Notes under the pieces: model-generated
What the model saw: the letters and a program-made list of their open reading frames with translations, nothing else
Databases searched by the model: none
Told to the model about the DNA's origin: nothing
Origin: Rutstroemia sp. NJR-2017a BVV2
Taxonomy: Eukaryota > Ascomycota > Leotiomycetes > Helotiales > Rutstroemiaceae
Length of the DNA: 64,000 nt
Reading direction: 5' to 3'
Assembly (NCBI GenBank): GCA_002946415.1
Contig: NJPS01000031.1
Span: 806,001 to 870,000, forward strand
Position numbers and translations under genes: made by a program
Shown here: positions 25,792 to 40,000 of the stretch, piece by piece
How the letters are laid out: each line of letters begins with the position of its first letter
Position numbering within the stretch: the first letter of the stretch is position 1

Positions 25792-27543
25792 GGCCTGAGT
25801 TGAAGACAAGGCACTGGTTCAGTGAGCGTTGACGTTGTTTGTAGTACAGGAGTTTGGAAATTTGTCGGAGTTGTGGTGGGCAGTATTTACTGTCTTCAGT
25901 TCTTTCCTACCGTGAGCGGTATATGATTCTTAGGGCCACATTGACGATACCTCTTAGTCGAATATATACATCGACACCTTACCCATACTTCATATTTTCC
26001 TTGATTCTGAATGACCCATGGCGGCACTTTTTTGATTTCCTTACGTATATGTTGCGGATTTATTTTAAAAGCATACATGGAACCTTCCTTATGATATCCA
26101 GATGGTTGCAACGCGTCGGACTACTTTGACTCTTTTTCTTGATTGTTATTTATCTTCGGGATTTGATATAGGGAACATTTTGGGAGACTAGATGAAGGCA
26201 CGAGCTGGCAGGAAGGGCAAAATCCATTCTGTAATTTAGGCATTTGAAGGGGATATCCTGAATGGTGGGGATGAGATGACGATTGGATACCAGGTGGCTA
26301 GATAGCTAAGATTGAATAACAGCGAGTTGATTTGAGATCAGCAGACATTTATGAATACCAAATTTGGACCGAATCAACAGTAGATAAACAACGTTTAATT
26401 CATGCTGGTACATTCATGCTGGTACTTCGTATAGTTCATGTTTATTCTCATTTCCAAAGTGATGTTGGCAGTGAGGTTGCAACTCCAAATCGCAGTCTCG
26501 CTGAGTGGACGATAACTACTTGTTGCTATAGATACGATGCAGGTACCAAAGGATGACGAGCATGTGTTCCTGGTGTTAATGCCCGTAAACATGAACAGGT
26601 CAGTGCAATCAATGCAATGTAAGTGCGAACGAACGCTTGTGGATAGTTTGAGCAGACGTGGATAGCTTTTATTTGGTGATAATTGGCAGACAGGATCCGG
26701 AGAGATTACCCTTCACCCTTCATGTCGGAACCGGGCAGGCTTCTCTGGTTTCCTTTTCTTCTTGCATGTCAGGCCAGTCCCTTATGCAATTAGAGTAAGT
26801 AAAGCCCTGGATCGAGGATCCATAAGCGCGCGGGGAAAGCGCGAACAACGGGGCCAAAAACTTCTTTTGGCTTGGCAACGGATCCATTTGTTGACATTGG
26901 CTGCGACTTTTGTTTACTTCTTGCCTCTTGCAGCTAACAACAGCGACGAGAAGGGAAAACTACTGCTGCGTACTGCTCACTGTACACACTCGCACAGTCG
27001 TCTGCTCGTAACAAAAACATCACCACTGCCACCACTGCCACCACAATAGAACGTGTCGAACACGCTGATGCATGGCGGTGAGACTAATTCTCTGAACTCC
27101 GCATTTCTGTATGCACGCCGCGCATGGTCACTTTATTTATCAACAAATCCTCCCGAATATTCTACGAATCAACGCTCGTATTGAGCTTGAATTCCTCGGG
27201 TCAAGACCGAAATACTGAGACATCTTGATACGTACATGCTGCAGCTGGGTACGAAGAGCACAAAAATATACTTGCGGAACGGAATTTAGTGGTACATCGT
27301 ACACCAAAAACGTTCATCTTTGTCTCGCCGAGCTTGTGCCTACCTACCCTTACCTCTTCCGACTTTTTGTTACTTCTATCCGACTTCCCCTTCTCCTCTT
27401 TTTTCCTCTCCTCTCCTCTCCTCTCCTCCCCTTCTTTCCTCCTCCCTTTTCCCTTTGTGGACGTATGCTCCTCCCAGCCACCCTTTCTGGGCGCGTCAAT
27501 GTTACCACGATCTTTGGTACCGACACGCATCTAAAGATCCTAA
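25792..27543. other. Intergenic: veA 3' region and promoter of the next gene
   Basis: No gene seen. The right part has a (TCCTC)n tract and CT-rich sequence just before the next start, typical of a fungal 5' leader. Confidence 0.55.
27404..27429. repeat. (TCCTC)n microsatellite
   Basis: About five near-perfect 5-bp units form a polypyrimidine tract on the + strand, about 115 bp before the next start codon. Confidence 0.85.
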
Positions 27544-29962
27544 ATGGCGGCATACATGGTTAGTTCCTTCCTTATTATTCTAACCATAGCCAGCTCAATT
27601 GCAGATTCTCTCGTAATGGCAAGTGGATGCGCAATTGCTAATATTGTATTCTAATGCATAGAGTCCTCGCCGCCATTCCATGGATCGATCTATGAGGGAG
27701 GGTTCCTACGACGATACTTGGAATTCCCTCAATTCGCGAACAGGGTCGAAGCGATCGTACAGCAATAGGAATTCGCATCGTCCGACGATTCTAGGAAATG
27801 CGTTCGATGATCCAAGGTACGCCGAACTCGTCGATGAGGAATATCCTGAAGGAAAACGACATCGCGGCACCGATTGGCCTTTACCGCCTGCACCACTTCC
27901 CCAAGGAGTCTCACCTCGGCCAATGGCTCGTCCTACTTCACGAGGTACATCGCGCGCTCGCAGTCGATGTTCCACCGCGTCCCCTCCGTCTCGTCGTCCG
28001 AGCCTCCACAGATCGCGTCCTTCTAGGTTTGTGGAAGGTAGTATGAATGATAAGGTCAGTCAACTACCGCCAAGAACATATCTGTTAGCCGAAGAGGATC
28101 TCCGTGAGCGTTTCGACGATTACAATGAATTCAATGCCAATGGACAGAATCGAGGCAGGAAGGCTGCTAAGCCCAAGACTTTTGTGTTGAACTCCAATGT
28201 TTCTATGGTTGAATCGTCTGTCGCAGGGGGTTCCGAAATCTCTCAAAAATCTAGCATTTTCCGATTTGGCAGTAAGATTGCGGCATCAATGAAACCATCC
28301 AACTGGAAGATATTCTCGAAGCAACCGAAAATCCCCGAGGAGACGCCACAACAAAAGGCCGTTAGAGAGCGTCAAGAGAAAGCTGAGAGAATGTATCATG
28401 AATTGAAGAGTAATGGCTTCTTCCGCGAAGGTGCAATCATTCACCCAAGCTACAAACCACCTATGGATCAAGCACCTCGTCTCAAGCATGATTCCGGAGT
28501 AGAATTGAACGGCCAGTACCACTCAAGTCATAACACACCAACAGAAGACAAGAGGCAAGGGAGACTTCGCGTTGAAACCACAGAAATATATGTCGACAGT
28601 CCAGCCTCTAGGTTCTCCCAGCCGGTCGATGGTGCTTCTACACCTCGTAAGACGCCTTTCCGTTTGAAGACGCCCTCAATGACTGCTCTCAAAAAGGAGC
28701 CCAGTAGAGACAATGTTCTTCATTCGGCACCAAGTTTCCGGGCAGTCAGAAGAATTCCGTCTAGAAAGGAGTTTCAAAAGCAACAGAAGTTGGTCAAGCG
28801 GGTTAGTGACTTGGAGTCCAAGCTTGATGATGCGCGTCGCCAACTGTCAGAAACATTGGGAGACCCCTATGTTGAAGAGGACTCATATTTAGCGATGAAA
28901 TACCCGTCGATGCACCACGCACCGCCGCCTCCTCGAGCCGGTAGATCACGCTTTGTTCCAGGTGCTTTGGCAACCCTTCCCTCCGAGCGACTTCTTTGTG
29001 GCTATCTTGATTCGAGGCTTGATTCTGATGGAGATGAAGTTCTAACAGATATTGGCCAAGCTATCACCACGCGAGAGAGCATGGACAACATTTCCAGAGC
29101 CCAGAAGCAGAACTCCAATTCAAAACAGGTTCGAGCTGTGCGAAGTGACAGTGTGCTGTCGTCCCCACCTCGTGTAATCCAGCGCGAGACTTTTGTCCAT
29201 GTCGATGACGATTCTGGATCAGAATATTCGGATATTGAAATGTCTGATGATTGCACTGTCTTCACAGCTGTATCTGCGAACGGAGCTAGAGTGGTTGATA
29301 TCAAATCTCCCACTCGTATGGCTCCAATTCAGAGCATTGAGAAAGATGAAATGGCAAGTCCAGTCCGCGTAGTACAAAAGAAGAAAAGCGCACTTAAAGG
29401 ATCAAAAGATGGTGATGCAAAGTACAAGTCTGCAGCAGAATCCTCGTCCAGCTCTGACTCCGATCCAAATACTCTGGTTAAGCCCGTCAAGAGAGTTAGA
29501 AGCAGCCGCAATCGCAGACTCATCAATGAAGTCACCCCCGAGCCATCAACCCCCAAGAGAGTCATCTCGAACCCTAATAATGGACGAAAATCCGCAGCTC
29601 GCACCACGGGCGTTAGCAATAGGATTGATTCTACCAGGCCAAAGAGCATCCTTGTGAAGCTCAAGATGCCCAACGAGTCACCACTTCCTGACGCATCCAA
29701 TCGCAACGGTCTAGACTATCAAAAGCCTTCCTCAATGACGGTGAAAATGAACGCTAGTTCTCATCACCAATCAGAGGAGCTTGCCATGGATCAAGACCTG
29801 CAAAGCATGCATTACGATGAAGGTGTCCCTCCGGTTCCAAAGCTTCCTCGACATGTTAGGTTGGCTAGCGGCGAACTTCTCTCCCTCCAAACGTCAAAAG
29901 CTCTCCAATCAGTCCAGACAGCCGAACCTCAAGACTGGCCCGAGGACCTCGAGATCTTCTGA
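27544..29962 (+). CDS. Conserved disordered protein of the fungal 'nuclear RNA-binding protein' type
   Basis: A short first exon (27544-27558, five codons) is joined by a GTTAGT..CATAG intron to a long exon (27662-29962), giving 771 residues. If the mini-exon is wrong, translation would start at ATG 27680 (760 residues). The protein is Ser/Arg/Pro-rich and basic. It has SR-like stretches near residues 85-125, a helical block (QQKAVRERQEKAERMYHELKSNGF), a short coiled coil (KRVSDLESKLDDARRQLSETL) and a FVPGALATLPSERLL motif. The last two are shared with Pezizomycotina proteins that databases label nuclear RNA-binding protein. I see no RRM, KH or zinc finger, so RNA binding is unproven. Acidic Ser-rich patches (SSSSSDSDPN) suggest casein kinase 2 sites. 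Confidence 0.7.
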
Positions 29963-31634
29963 TTTCCATATATATATACTGCCTTCGAATTTCCTCAGAT
30001 ACTCCCCCGCCTACCACAAACTCTACCGCACCGCTGGCCTACCACACCATACCCAAAAATATACTCTTCAAATGTGTTATGAGTTACGAAACGAATTGAT
30101 GGATACCATGTATTATTCTACAGACGGCCATTGAAATTTTCCAGTTTTTTCCTCTGCTTTTTTATTTTTGAATCTTTTTCTCTTTTCCTTGAAACGAATT
30201 TCCTACCTTCATTTAGTCTTTTTTTCTCGACACTCTTTTATTTTGCATACCAGAACGCTTTACGAACTTGACACGAGCGATGATGAGCTGAGATGAGACG
30301 AAACTAAGAGAGGAGGAAATAAAAGAAGAAGAAGATAGGAGGAGAAATTCTGCATATGCATTTGCATGGCGAGGCGACATGATATCAAAGCGAGCGAGCG
30401 AGTGAAAGCATTTTTTTCGTCTAATTCGAGTTTGTTGTTGTATATTGGGAGGAAGGAGGCAGGTTGATTGATTGTTCAGCGATGAGGAAGAGAACGAGGA
30501 CGATGCCGACACGACAACGTTGATGATGATAATAAACTTAATGTTATAAGGACAGTGAGCTTAATTCATTAATCGTCGTTGTCGACATCTTTTCTTCTTC
30601 TTTTCTTCGTCTACCTAATTTCAGATATCCCCATGAACTTTTTCCCCCCCTTTTCTCTTCCTTGCACTCTTTGTACATTAGATACTACGCTCTAACTTAA
30701 TTTCACCCCCCAAAATGAAATTTTTTAAAAGGCCCGGTCGATCGATTCGTCCTTCTGCATATGAAAGAAAGAGTGCTGCCAAAAGTGGAAAATATTCCAC
30801 TCAAGCGAAGGAAGAGATTGGTTTCATAAATGTGTTTTTTTGAAAAGTAAATAGATAGATAACTGGGTAGAAAACTAACAAGTAGAAGCTGCGCAGTGAG
30901 TGCGTGCAATGCCCAAATGCATTCGCATAAAGAAGACGCTGTGTCTCTCTGATGTGCTAAGAACGAGAAAAAGAAGAAAAGGGTAATAATGATAGGCATT
31001 GATGGTGGGAAAAAAAGTAAAATAAAATAAAACATCTATTGATTTGGACCGCTGCGCTGCATCCACCAGATGCTTTGAACGTGATATGATGAATGATTAA
31101 GAGTCAAAAAATAAATGGCTGATGTGATGATGACCAGTCGATACCGTTCCCATACGCATACGATACTGGTATTTCGTCCAACCCCAACCTAACCCATTTC
31201 ATCCCGTCCCATCCTGCTCCATTCCATTCCCTTGCAACCCAGTAACATCCATCCCTCCACCCATCCATTGGTATTGTTTGTTTGTTGTAATGTAATAACT
31301 AATAGACCCAAACCCTTTCCGTACCACCCGCCCCAATTCATCAAATACTGAATCCAAGATCAAGAACAAGATCACAGTCAATCTCCCCAAACCAACTACA
31401 TACGCTACGCAATCCCCCCATTAGGATATCATCGACGTGAGTGAACTAAAAAAGCAAAATGGGTAAAACAGAACAGAAATAAAGAAAATCGCTAAATGCA
31501 AGCAAGCACGTAAGTAAAGATATGCCAATGAACCGTTATCAAATCGATCCAGAATGCGTAACAATCCTATCCCAGCAAGAACCGGATAACTATAGCTAGA
31601 AATGGCGAGTATGAAGCAAGAAACGAAAGATCTA
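29963..31634. other. Convergent intergenic region (1.7 kb)
   Basis: Two genes end toward each other. The DNA is rich in A/T runs and CT tracts, consistent with long 3' UTRs. No gene seen. Confidence 0.55.
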
Positions 31635-34600
31635 TCACAAGACTTCCACTATCCGATCTGGGATTTGATGGAGGTTCTGAACAGGTAGTCGGTTCATCAA
31701 TGACTCGAAAGCGGCGGTAACAGGACGAGACCAAGCTGCTGGCATGCGATTGTAGGACATGGCGAGGATCATGACGATCAGGAGTGGGATCTATAAGTAA
31801 AATTGTTAGCGGCTGTTCCGTACTGCGTATATATGTTTGTGGAAGTATTATAGGAAACAAGGTGGAATAGGGGACGTACCCAGACTAAGTATAGCTTTCT
31901 ATCCTCGCTTCTTGTCTTTAGAAGCTCCTCGTGCTTTAATCGCAGTTGGTCCTGTAATTCTCTCGTGATGACATGCTTCCTACCAATCCTGACTGTGTCG
32001 ATTACCATTGGTTTCCTTCTTGTCGCTGTTGCTGAGCTTTCTGCCCGTGTAGTCGTCTCCTGCACTTGGTCGAAGATTTGAGTACATTTCTCGTCAGCTA
32101 GTGTATCTGCAACGGCTCGTTCGGCAGATGTTCGTTTGACATCAAGGTCGCCTTCGTTTTGTGGAAAGATGTCTTCGTAGGCAGGAGGAGCGCTAGCCTG
32201 GTTGCCAGAAAAGAGATCCCACCACTTGTAGTCTTGCTCTTTGGGTGCATCCGGTCGGTCACCACTTTCAGGACGATTGTTAACAACCAAGTTACTGATT
32301 CTGCGAGCCATTGGAGTGGGTAGGTAGGACTGGTAGTCTGGGAGATTTGCGAGCGTTGGCATTTGAGGCATCTGGGGCATCTGTGGCAAGTTCGGAAGAT
32401 TGAGGTGCATAGTATGTATCGTTTGTTGTAGGTGCTGCATCTGTACCTGCATCTGGGTAGTGAGCTGATCCCGGATTGCAGTCATAGCGGCAGTTGGTGA
32501 AGGTACACCTATTGCCGGTTCTATGTTAGGAAGCTCCATTACAGGTTCCTTGATAGGCTCAACCTTCTCGGTCAGTACTTTTGGCATAGTCGAACGTCTT
32601 GACTGTCTCTGCCGCATCCAGAACGCATCTTCAGCAGCGGTATTAGCATCTTCATCTTCGTATTCATCGTCTCCCTCATCCTCATCACTATCACTGACTC
32701 CATGGTCCTCAGGAACTTCCGAGTTCGTTGGAGGTTGCCATAGAGAGCGTAGTGATGTAGCGCTACTTGTTCTGCTCTTCAAAGATGAACCACTTCGTGT
32801 TCTTGTGTGATGCTCAAGATGGCGAGCTGCACGGCGAACTTCATCAGAAGATGTCATGTCCGCAGGAGTATACCCTTGGAGGCTTCGAACAGTGGGATCA
32901 GCGCCACCTAGTATAAGACGTCGGACGATTTGTGGATGGTTATGAAGGGCAGCGAAATGCATAGGAGTGAAACCACCTTTATCACGTGGCTCGGGATTAG
33001 CCCCTCGTGCCAACAGTGCAGCCACGAAGCGATGGAGTCCTAGAGAACAAGCAAAATGAAGCATTGTTTGTCCAGATGATCGACGCAGATTAAGACGCGG
33101 TAGGTGGGGACTGTCATCCAGATCAATAAGATCTAGACATCTCAACAGCGTAGCTTCAACATCCACACCAAAAGCCGCCGCATTAAAGCCAGGTCCATGC
33201 TGAGATGATCCACCACCAGGCGGTGATTGAGCCGACGGTGCTCCCCAAGGCCCATCAACAATCCTCCGTGCAAGATCGCGGACATCCTCCATCTTTCCGG
33301 TCATCTTATGACCAAGAACCGCTAAGGCTGTTCTTATTATTTGTTGCTCATCATCATCGACATATTTGAAAAACGCCTGTTGCTTCGGCATTGGAGGCGC
33401 GGGGTATTGCGGTCTCTGTTGGTGCTGATGCTTGAATGTAACTGGAACGGTCCCAGCTATGACCGAAGGCGGTAGCAGACATACCAAAGATGTCTCACCC
33501 CAGAAAGTTGTTGTAGTAGCCTTAGCATCGCCGAACATAACTTCCAGTCCTTGACAGAAACCGCTTCCAAGACAAGTGACCTCGATGCCACCAGCTTTAG
33601 GACCCTCATTAGGTATCAGTTTATGTATTACTGGCGGTCTCTGCTGACTAATATTCAGAGGCATGCCATATAGCCCATTGGATACCGTCTGCGCCATGTG
33701 AGCTTGTTGTTGTTGGTAGGCTTGAACAGTGTTACGTAAGCCATTCGGACTTGGAGCGCGACTTGGATGCGTAGACACTGGTGCAGAGTACATTTGATGC
33801 ATTGCTAAGTTATCCATGGACTGTGACCTGTTTGCATTTGTAATAAATAATTGGTCGTTGCTGTTCGGGGTCGGTGGGCCAGTGTTGAAATGCGATGGGT
33901 GTGGTGGCATTGCCGCGGCGGATTGAGGGAATTGTTGTTCATTTGGAGGGAAATTCGCGATGCTTGGGGTAAATGGTGATGGCATGGTAGACGCCGTAGC
34001 ATTCGCAGGTATGATGACTGATGTATTCATGCTCGATTGTCCCGTCTCCAATTTAGTCATTGCTAAACCAGTAGGAACTTTGCTGGACCCACTAGCTTTA
34101 CGCTTCTTTGACATTGGCGGACCGGATGGTGTTGAAGGCGATGCTTGTGGAGATGGATAGCGCGGGGTCATCGTAGCTGAGGTAGTCTGAGACGGATTGG
34201 ATGGTGGATAGCTCATAGGCTGTGGGTATTGCATAAATGTCGGCGCCATGTTCTGCATCTCGGCACTTGATGCCGAGACGCGGAAAGGCGTCATGCCGAG
34301 TATTGGGATAGGGCCAGACGTAATTTCTAGGTTTCCATCGGCTGGGAATGGACTTGGACCAGGAAACATGGAGCCTTCTGGTGTTCCAGACGCTTGTGCG
34401 GGAACGGGTAACATGTTATGCGTTTTGTGATCGTCTGTGATCATGATGGAGGATGTGATCTCCTGTGCAATCACGCGATCCTGGAAATCTTTAATAGTAA
34501 AGATCACCTGAAAACCAAGCTTCTCATTCTGGTGTCTGCAATAGCATGCGATCCTCATTGGCGCATCGACTTGCATAGCGCCCTCCGGGACGAAAGGTTC

Positions 34601-36201
34601 AGGTCGGTCTCCTGTAGCCTCAGAAGGAGGTTGGCTAGTCGGTGTTTGCCAGTCCTTGAGCTCGTGGGTATTAAAGACAATGACGCGTTTTGCCTCATCT
34701 TTATGCCATGATTCCTCTTCCTCAACCTTTTTAACCTTCTTTCGTGCTGCTCTTTTCCTCTCACGGGTAATACAGCCTGAGCAGATTTTCACTTCACCTC
34801 CATTCAGAGGTTTACCATCATCCTCCTCATCCGCCCCACCATCTAAAGATGCATGCTTCAGAGAGTTCTCCGGAGCGGCCGCCCTTTCTAGCGCCCGCCG
34901 TCGGTTTTCTGGATTTTGCATAGCACTCGTACAAACCAGCATAGCGTAGAGCTCTAAAGTATCTGGAGAGCGTTCCGGCGTAGGCTTGACAAGCAGTTTG
35001 GGTTTAGAGATGGTATGTGTTGGGAGATGGAGTTTAGTGACACCAAGTGGGATTGGGAAGAGTGTCATTTTGATTGGGATTTGTGTTTCAACGCGAGATT
35101 TTAGTGGCGTAGGATGGATTGTGAAGGTCGGTTTTGGATATGGAGCACCCATAATCTGATGGTTCGTCGTTTGGCCCATACCTGGAAATGGCGGTTGATT
35201 GAAGTGATTCTGCAGTCTCGTCATATTGGGATGAAATTCTATGCCATTGTTCCACGGTGGGTTCGCATGGCCTGCATTGAGAATTGCGCCGTTGACGAAA
35301 TCGACTCCTGCAGCCGGGGAAGGAGAAATATTGAACATGTTTGCTGGCGACGATCCTTGACTCGTTGCGGCAGATAAGGGCGAAGCCTCCCTCGAGCCCA
35401 TACGATATGCACCCGTTGAATGCGCTACAGAATATTGCTGTTAAATTAATTAGTTGTTGCAAAACATCGCTTGCAAGCAGTGAATCAGTATCTTACAGAA
35501 TGAGACTTGTTATGGCTTCTAAACTTGGTCTTTACCATTGGTGAACTTTTTCGAGGTGTATCATATTTTATAGCGGGCATACCCGGCGATTCCATATCCA
35601 TGGTTATGGCGAACGGACTTGGACTACTAGACGCACTTTCGAAGTCGAAATCGTTCTCCATAGCTTTATCGTTGAAGCTATGATTGTTATCCATCGCTGA
35701 CGGGTTTATAGTTCCATTACCAGCAAATTCTCCGAAATTCGACATATTTTCGCCCTTTATGATATCGTCACCCTTCCAGTCTCCCATATCTACGTCGTCC
35801 GGAATCATTGCGCCTGCCGATGTCAATTCAGATCGCGAGGAGTCAGAGCTAGATTTGCGTTTGTATGTTATGGAATCCGATGATGAACTGTGCGAAGACC
35901 CGGCAGGGGAAGCCGTCGACGGTGCCGATAACGTCGGCTGCAGAACGCCTGTATTAATGAAGGATGCCTGGTCAGAACTTTTGTGATTCGCGGCGCTTGG
36001 CGTCCCAAAGGCAGAGAAGTACGGAGGTGAAGCGCTCGCAAATTCTTCGAAGAAATTGCCCGGGCTGTACGTGGTCTCGAAAGGCAGATGAGAGTTATCG
36101 AGAAATTCGAAGTCGGGGTCCGATTCCATCGGTCCTGACATATCGGGATCGAGTACGAAAGGCGGTGAGTTCGCAGAGAAGGATTCTGAAATCGTTTGCA
36201 T
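31635..36201 (-). CDS. Spt23/Mga2-type membrane-anchored IPT/ankyrin transcription factor
   Basis: Three exons on the minus strand (36201-35497, 35437-31880, 31790-31635) give 1472 residues. Visible parts: a Ser/acidic N-terminus; a conserved block KICSGCITRERKRAARKK near 452-470; a Pro/Gln-rich middle; an IPT/TIG domain at about 835-904 (PPVIHKLIPNEGPKAGG, GETSLVCLLPPSV); ankyrin repeats at about 1023-1097 (GQTMLHFACSLGLHRFVAALL, GFTPMHFAALHNHPQIVRRL); a MPQMPQMPQMP stretch; and one C-terminal membrane segment (LYLVWIPLLIVMILAMSY) with a short tail. Yeast Spt23 and Mga2 sit in the ER as inactive precursors. Rsp5- and proteasome-dependent processing releases them to induce the fatty-acid desaturase OLE1 when membranes become too rigid. 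The same layout implies lipid-saturation sensing here. The last intron splits the membrane segment. Confidence 0.9.
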
Positions 36202-36474
36202 GACCCTCTTCGAAAGTGCCTGATATCTGACCAAATACGTATGCTATGTGTCGAGTCACTGGAACCCGTCGATCAACTGAAAAATATTCGGAGTGCTTCC
36301 GCACTTTATTCTTCGTGGGAAGTCGAGATGTCACCGTGGCTCCGTTGTTTGGTATCTCTCAAGATCGTTGAAACATTCTGCGCTGTCGGCTGGCGGATTG
36401 GTAGTGAGGTAAGGAATGTGATGTACTCGTGAGCCCCTCGAATTTTTGAAGAAGATCGTGGCCAGCTAGCTAAG

Positions 36475-36492
36475 TGTGCGTGCGTGCGTGCG
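36475..36492. repeat. (TGCG)n microsatellite
   Basis: About four tandem 4-bp units in non-coding DNA. Confidence 0.75.
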
Positions 36493-37003
36493 GCAATGAG
36501 CGAATAAGCAAGTTCAGGGCGTGTAAGAAAGAATACGTTCTACACGCGACGCTTTATTGACAACGATGTCAGTCTGCATACGGATATGTGGAGGTTGTAG
36601 ATGAGATGAGACTACAGGTCTCGGGATGACCAGAGGTACAAGAGAAAACGAAGTTGGTCAGTAAGTACGTCGTGAACCACAAAGTGGAGTACAATGTCGC
36701 TGGAAATGGTCAATGGTCCCTTAAGGTCCTGACTCCTCAGGTCTTCAGGACTCAAAAATTGGCCTCGCACTCGCCAGGCAAGCTGAGGCTCGGGGGTCGG
36801 TTAGAACAGACGCTAACGGGGAATTGGTGTTTGCGGAGGAAGAATCTGCTAATTATAATTTAATTATAATCACCACCTTTGTAAACTGCGAAAGAGCTTT
36901 AAATGAAGTGAATATCGCGCAAAGACTTTGGTGTGGAGGGTGGGAGAAAGTTTGGTTGTTCGACAGTAGCGGGTAGCAGTTCATGAGGTGGATGGAAGGA
37001 GGA

Positions 37004-37029
37004 CGAAGCACGAAGCACGAAGCACGAAG
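37004..37029. repeat. (CGAAGCA)n tandem repeat
   Basis: Three full 7-bp copies plus five bases of a fourth, in non-coding DNA. Confidence 0.9.
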
Positions 37030-40000
37030 TACTCTACTTTTGAGGGAGGCAGGGCGAGGAAGAAGAACTTCACCATTTCCCGACAGCAGCGAAATATCGT
37101 TGCGCATCCCCGGCTTACTATTACTGTATCTAACAATGATTGGTTTCTTTTCTGAGCTGGTACACTTCTCGCTCACTCTTCTCTCATTCCACGCATTCCT
37201 TTCTTACTTACTCGGGTATCATCTTGTCGAATTTGTGTCGACCCCACGAAGGTACGATGTCTACAACACCTACCAATGACTGCTAAGGTTATGCACATCT
37301 CGCCAATTTTGCTTGCTACGCACACACATCACCTTCAAAGAAATTAAATCCTGATCCCAGACAACTACGGAGTATATCATTCACCGGCTATTTGCACACA
37401 GACCTCGCAGGGCTTGAACAGCGGTGGCACGATACGGGGCTTGGAATGATGGCAACTAACTGGTGGAGGAGGGGAGGTTGGATGTGCGAAGTAACACGGA
37501 CGAAATAGGGTGGCATGGCTAACAAGGGTGGCATGCGAGCATACTCCAAACGGAGCCCAGATGGGTGAAGATGTTATGTGATGTGAGCCGGTGTAAGACT
37601 AGGTGCGTAAGGAGCTAGGGGCTAGAGGCTTGCTGCACAGTTGCGACTACGGACCGTCAGGTTTATGAAGGACAACGAGAGCATCAACGGACCCCCGCGA
37701 CATGTAATACCAATCCACATTGGACTCCTGCCCAGTGCTTAGTCGTGGACTCGTGGGGTCGTGTATGCTCTGGGAAGAAAAAGAGAAAGGTTTTTGCATG
37801 AGCAAGTCCGATATCTTCTCTGGTCTCTTTCGTCTCTTTCCTAGGCTCCTAGCACTGATTGGCACCTCCCTTGCTCATGATTGGCAAACCTGATCCGAAC
37901 GGCCGTTTTGGAAATGGTGCAGAAGAACGCGCGCCAGATATGCACCTCTTAGAGTCTTAGAGGTGCGGTCTACTTGCCCCGAAATGTTCCTTAGTCCAGC
38001 CATCGAAGGTTTCCGAGCATGGTGAACTCAAAATAATGTTTACGACATCAATGCTTCAAGGTACGGGAAATATCTCGCCCGTTTCCTCTCCCGAAACCAA
38101 GAGACGCTTAAATAATACCTGCTAGGTGGTGGTCTATTGTTGCGCCAACTAAAGAAGAGTTGGTGGAGAATTCTTCCACAGTGCATTAGCATATGCTAAG
38201 TATGTACGAGTCTCCCCTTCGAGTCATATTTGAGGCGTTGTATTGCTTCTTCAAGTCATCTTTCATCCGGACTGATTATCTTGATGGTATACATGGTAAG
38301 TTTACCTGTCAACCGGACCACTCCCGTATCCATGTTTATGACATCCTATTCTGCTGTCTTATGCAGGTCCTTCATGCGAATGGGCATCTCCCGACACTCT
38401 TCCAGGCCAATCATACAACCTAATATGGCAGTCCATGGAGAGTTATTGTCAGCACGGAACATTATTCTTGCCCTCCGACAATCTCTAGATTTTTGATCTT
38501 CCATTTTGGTCTGTTAGATATGGCCGCCCTTTTTCGCAAGCAGAGAAGGCTGCCAAAGTACCAAAGTTTCCCCGTTAGATATTATTTTACGATCATTGCT
38601 GATACGGCTGGTAGTTGAAGAAGTCTCTCCAACAGGAATACCTTATTATAAAAATCTGCTCTCTTGAGAGTTTCGTTCATCTAAGTACATCACCGAGTCC
38701 AGTGCTCTGCGTAATCCAGATCTTCAACCGCTACTGCTGCCAGACGTGAAATACTGATTGGCATCGGCAAAAGCTTCCACCTCCCCTCCCCGCCTTTTCC
38801 CCTCTTGTGCAACGGAAACATGAAAGCTAGTTGCATATCATCTAAGTTATTAGATGAATTGATGGTTCGATTTCATTGAAATTGGCCGAGCTAAAGGTTC
38901 GACTAACTGGCCCCTAGATCTACTATCCTGATTGAGTTCTACGCTATATCAATGATCATGTTCGAGGCCTTCTGCTGTCAGAGCGAATCAGTGGCGGCGA
39001 GTCTTGGAGTGAAACTTTAGGTAAGCATATTCCCTCATTCTTTGCTTCAGGAAATCAGCCTACGGGAAACGGCATCCATAGCGCAATTTCTTAGCAGTCG
39101 GGATGACCGATCCCTTACTTCACAACTTAAGCTTGGTTTGACATCGTCGCCTACCCCGAGCTCTACCTGATCATAACACTATGAGATATCTCGTCGCGTG
39201 GGCCTCACACCATCACTTTCCACTGTTGTGGACCCAGTTATCATGCAAACAGGAAACATTTGAAACATGCAAACGTCTTCTACATTCGGCCAGAGGTGAT
39301 CGGTCTCATCGTCCCGCCAGTTGGAAGGAGGGGTTGGACAGGACAGTCTACTAAATGTACGAGAAGACTCTCGCCAGTCATCGCTCTTGCTGCAAGGGCG
39401 CACCAGGGTAAAGCCTCGTGCTTTCAACTCTCCAGGTCGAACAAACGCATACCTAACTTGTCTTGGGAAGATAGCCTTCATCAACGCATGTCTTTCACCC
39501 GTGCTATTGATATTCCAACTTTCGGATAAAGCAGTCAGGGCATGCCTAAAGTGTCGAGGACGTAGCTACTTTGGTATTTTCAACGCTCACTGCGTCTCAG
39601 TTAGGCCCGGATCTTCTCGCCGCACATAGTCTTTTACAGCTGCCCAGAAGCTTCGACAAACTCATCTATAACTCTACAATTTTACCCATTTACTTGCCTC
39701 TGAAAACAGGTCATGTACCACACCCTCAAGAGATTTGCTACAACGTCGGAAGATGCATTCATATGCAAACACAAGGGGACGAAGGCCCGCATTCAATTTG
39801 ATATATTGAAAGCATCGCATCATCCACGATCTGATAAAACGCAGGAACTTGCAGGCGATATTGCATACACTATATGATTGTTTATGGAAGGGTTGTAAAG
39901 AGACTGCAACTAAGAAACAAGAATCTCTGCACCTGTGAGGTATGATGTAACTCTATGCATGCGATATAACGAAATAGGTACAACTTATTACTTTACTATA

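Noticed and set aside
39179..39484. Minus-strand 101-codon frame with a protein-like look
   Set aside because: No similarity I can name, and the same DNA is open on the other strand.
39826..39838. ATCTGATAA, a siderophore-GATA-factor consensus
   Set aside because: More than 3.5 kb from either flanking gene; a 9-bp motif is expected by chance in 64 kb.
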